Assembly: GCA_012799495.1 (NCBI GenBank)
Contig: JAAZLD010000120.1
Location: 1-5,597, forward strand
Direction: 5' to 3'
DNA: 5,597 nt
DNA from: Desulfitobacterium sp.
GTDB taxonomy: Bacteria > Bacillota > Desulfitobacteriia > Desulfitobacteriales > Desulfitobacteriaceae
Position 1 is the stretch's first letter; each line of letters starts with the position of its first letter. Both the position numbers and the translations under genes were made by a program. This document shows positions 4,952 through 5,597 of the stretch, in pieces. Under the pieces are notes generated by a model, which saw only the letters and a program-made list of their open reading frames with translations, did no database searches and was not told where the DNA came from.

Positions 4952-5597
4952 TTACCTTTTGGCCATCCCAATGATATTACCTACTAAATTCCCCCTCTGG
5001 ATAAAGGGTGACCCTTCTTCCAAAGGCTTTGGCAAAGGGCGAGGATCAAACTTGTGATAGTTTTGAATGGGTTCTTGCTGGATATCTTTGAAGCAGATAG
5101 GCAGTCCCGCAGAGGCCAGAAAACTCCTCCCATCCTGGATCTGAAAGTGAATATGAGGCTCAGTAGTATTGCCGGAGTTTCCACACTTTGCAATAATTTC
5201 TCCCCTTTTTACTTTATCCCCGATTTTCACCTTCAGACTATGGGGCAGAAGATGAGCTATCACGCTATACTCCTTGCTTCCATGTTTAATCACTATATAG
5301 TTGCCACGGATATCCTTGATAAATGGGTCTGTTTTCCCATTTCCATAAGTTCGGGAATCCTTATAGTGATCTTTAGCATCCACAACAACCCCATCAGCTG
5401 GTGCTAGAACTTCCTTGCCATAACAATAGTAGTTTTCCAGCACTGTAGGGTCACCAGAACATGTCCCTCCCTCTTCATCCATAATTACAAAATCATAAGC
5501 GTACCTTTGAGTGGGAATACCCCAGGAATGAGAAGCATCCTTGTCTACCCCACCATTTACTACTGTCCATCGACCTTGAAAGGGCAAAGAGTAATTC
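4952..5597 (-). CDS. M23/LytM-like metallopeptidase family protein, N-terminus beyond window edge
   Basis: Carries an M23 (lysostaphin/LytM) fold, whose members cleave peptidoglycan cross-links. The frame has no stop up to the right edge. The TTG at 5587 that could serve as a start is more likely an internal Leu in NYSLPFQGRWTVVNGG, so the gene is open at its 5' end; numbering here counts that Leu as 1. Visible: SHSWGIPTQRYAYDF (19-33), VLAPADGVVV (60-69, the usual beta-strand entry), RGNYIVIKHG (94-103), AHL (111-113), the GDKVKRGEIIAKCGNSGNTTEPHIHFQ core (123-149, cut here: GDKVKRGEIIAKCGNSGN then TTEPHIHFQ) with the catalytic HxH at 145/147. The first zinc-ligand motif HxxxD reads R28xxxD32; His20 in SHSW may substitute. 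Whether it has a signal peptide cannot be seen. It ends with its own terminator and is not co-transcribed with katA. Confidence 0.85.
   Translation of the reverse strand, partial: NYSLPFQGRWTVVNGGVDKDASHSWGIPTQRYAYDFVIMDEEGGTCSGDPTVLENYYCYGKEVLAPADGVVVDAKDHYKDSRTYGNGKTDPFIKDIRGNYIVIKHGSKEYSVIAHLLPHSLKVKIGDKVKRGEIIAKCGNSGNTTEPHIHFQIQDGRSFLASAGLPICFKDIQQEPIQNYHKFDPRPLPKPLEEGSPFIQRGNLVGNIIGMAKR

Noticed and set aside
5054..5407. Plus-strand 117-codon ORF antisense to the M23-like gene
   Set aside because: The opposite strand has clear family motifs throughout; this is a shadow.
5585..5587. TTG as the start codon of the M23-like gene
   Set aside because: The frame stays open to the window edge, and NYSLPFQG reads as continuing family sequence, so the TTG is most likely an internal leucine and the gene continues outside.

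Overview
This window looks like chromosomal DNA of an endospore-forming Bacillota (Firmicutes), probably a clostridial or Desulfitobacterium/Peptococcaceae-like lineage. The placement below phylum level is weak. Evidence for the phylum: strong AAGGAGG-type ribosome sites, low to moderate GC, a short CotD-like spore coat protein, and a textbook PerR operator in front of a haem catalase. I see no phage genes, transposase, CRISPR array, tRNA or rRNA.

Layout. Positions 1-651 (+) hold the C-terminal half of a TrpB2-type tryptophan synthase beta chain, cut by the left edge. Positions 785-1099 (+) hold a small Cys- and Gly-rich CotD-like coat protein. Its leader has a hairpin that could mask its own Shine-Dalgarno, and it ends at a strong terminator (1153-1191). 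Positions 1370-3046 (+) hold a Na+/phosphate cotransporter with a C-terminal PhoU domain, behind a perfect TATAAT box and a possible two-repeat PHO box. A 15-bp perfect stem at 3132-3169 serves as a shared terminator for the convergent transporter and catalase genes. Positions 3259-4725 (-) hold a complete clade-3-like monofunctional catalase. Its promoter (TTGCTT-N17-TATAAT) is overlapped by a perfect PerR box at 4868-4882, and its leader is about 145 nt. Positions 4952-5597 (-) hold an M23/LytM-like peptidase cut by the right edge, ending in a terminator directly abutting the catalase promoter.

How the genes work together. They do not form one pathway. They look like five separately transcribed housekeeping or stress units: amino-acid metabolism, spore coat, phosphate import or balance, peroxide defence and a cell-wall-type peptidase. 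Terminators separate most of them. I found no convincing undescribed multi-gene system. The more interesting details are small: a 15-bp tandem repeat carrying the catalase stop codon, an 18-bp perfect palindrome in the catalase 3' coding end, the coat-gene leader hairpins, and an M23-like protein that lacks the usual first zinc-ligand His.
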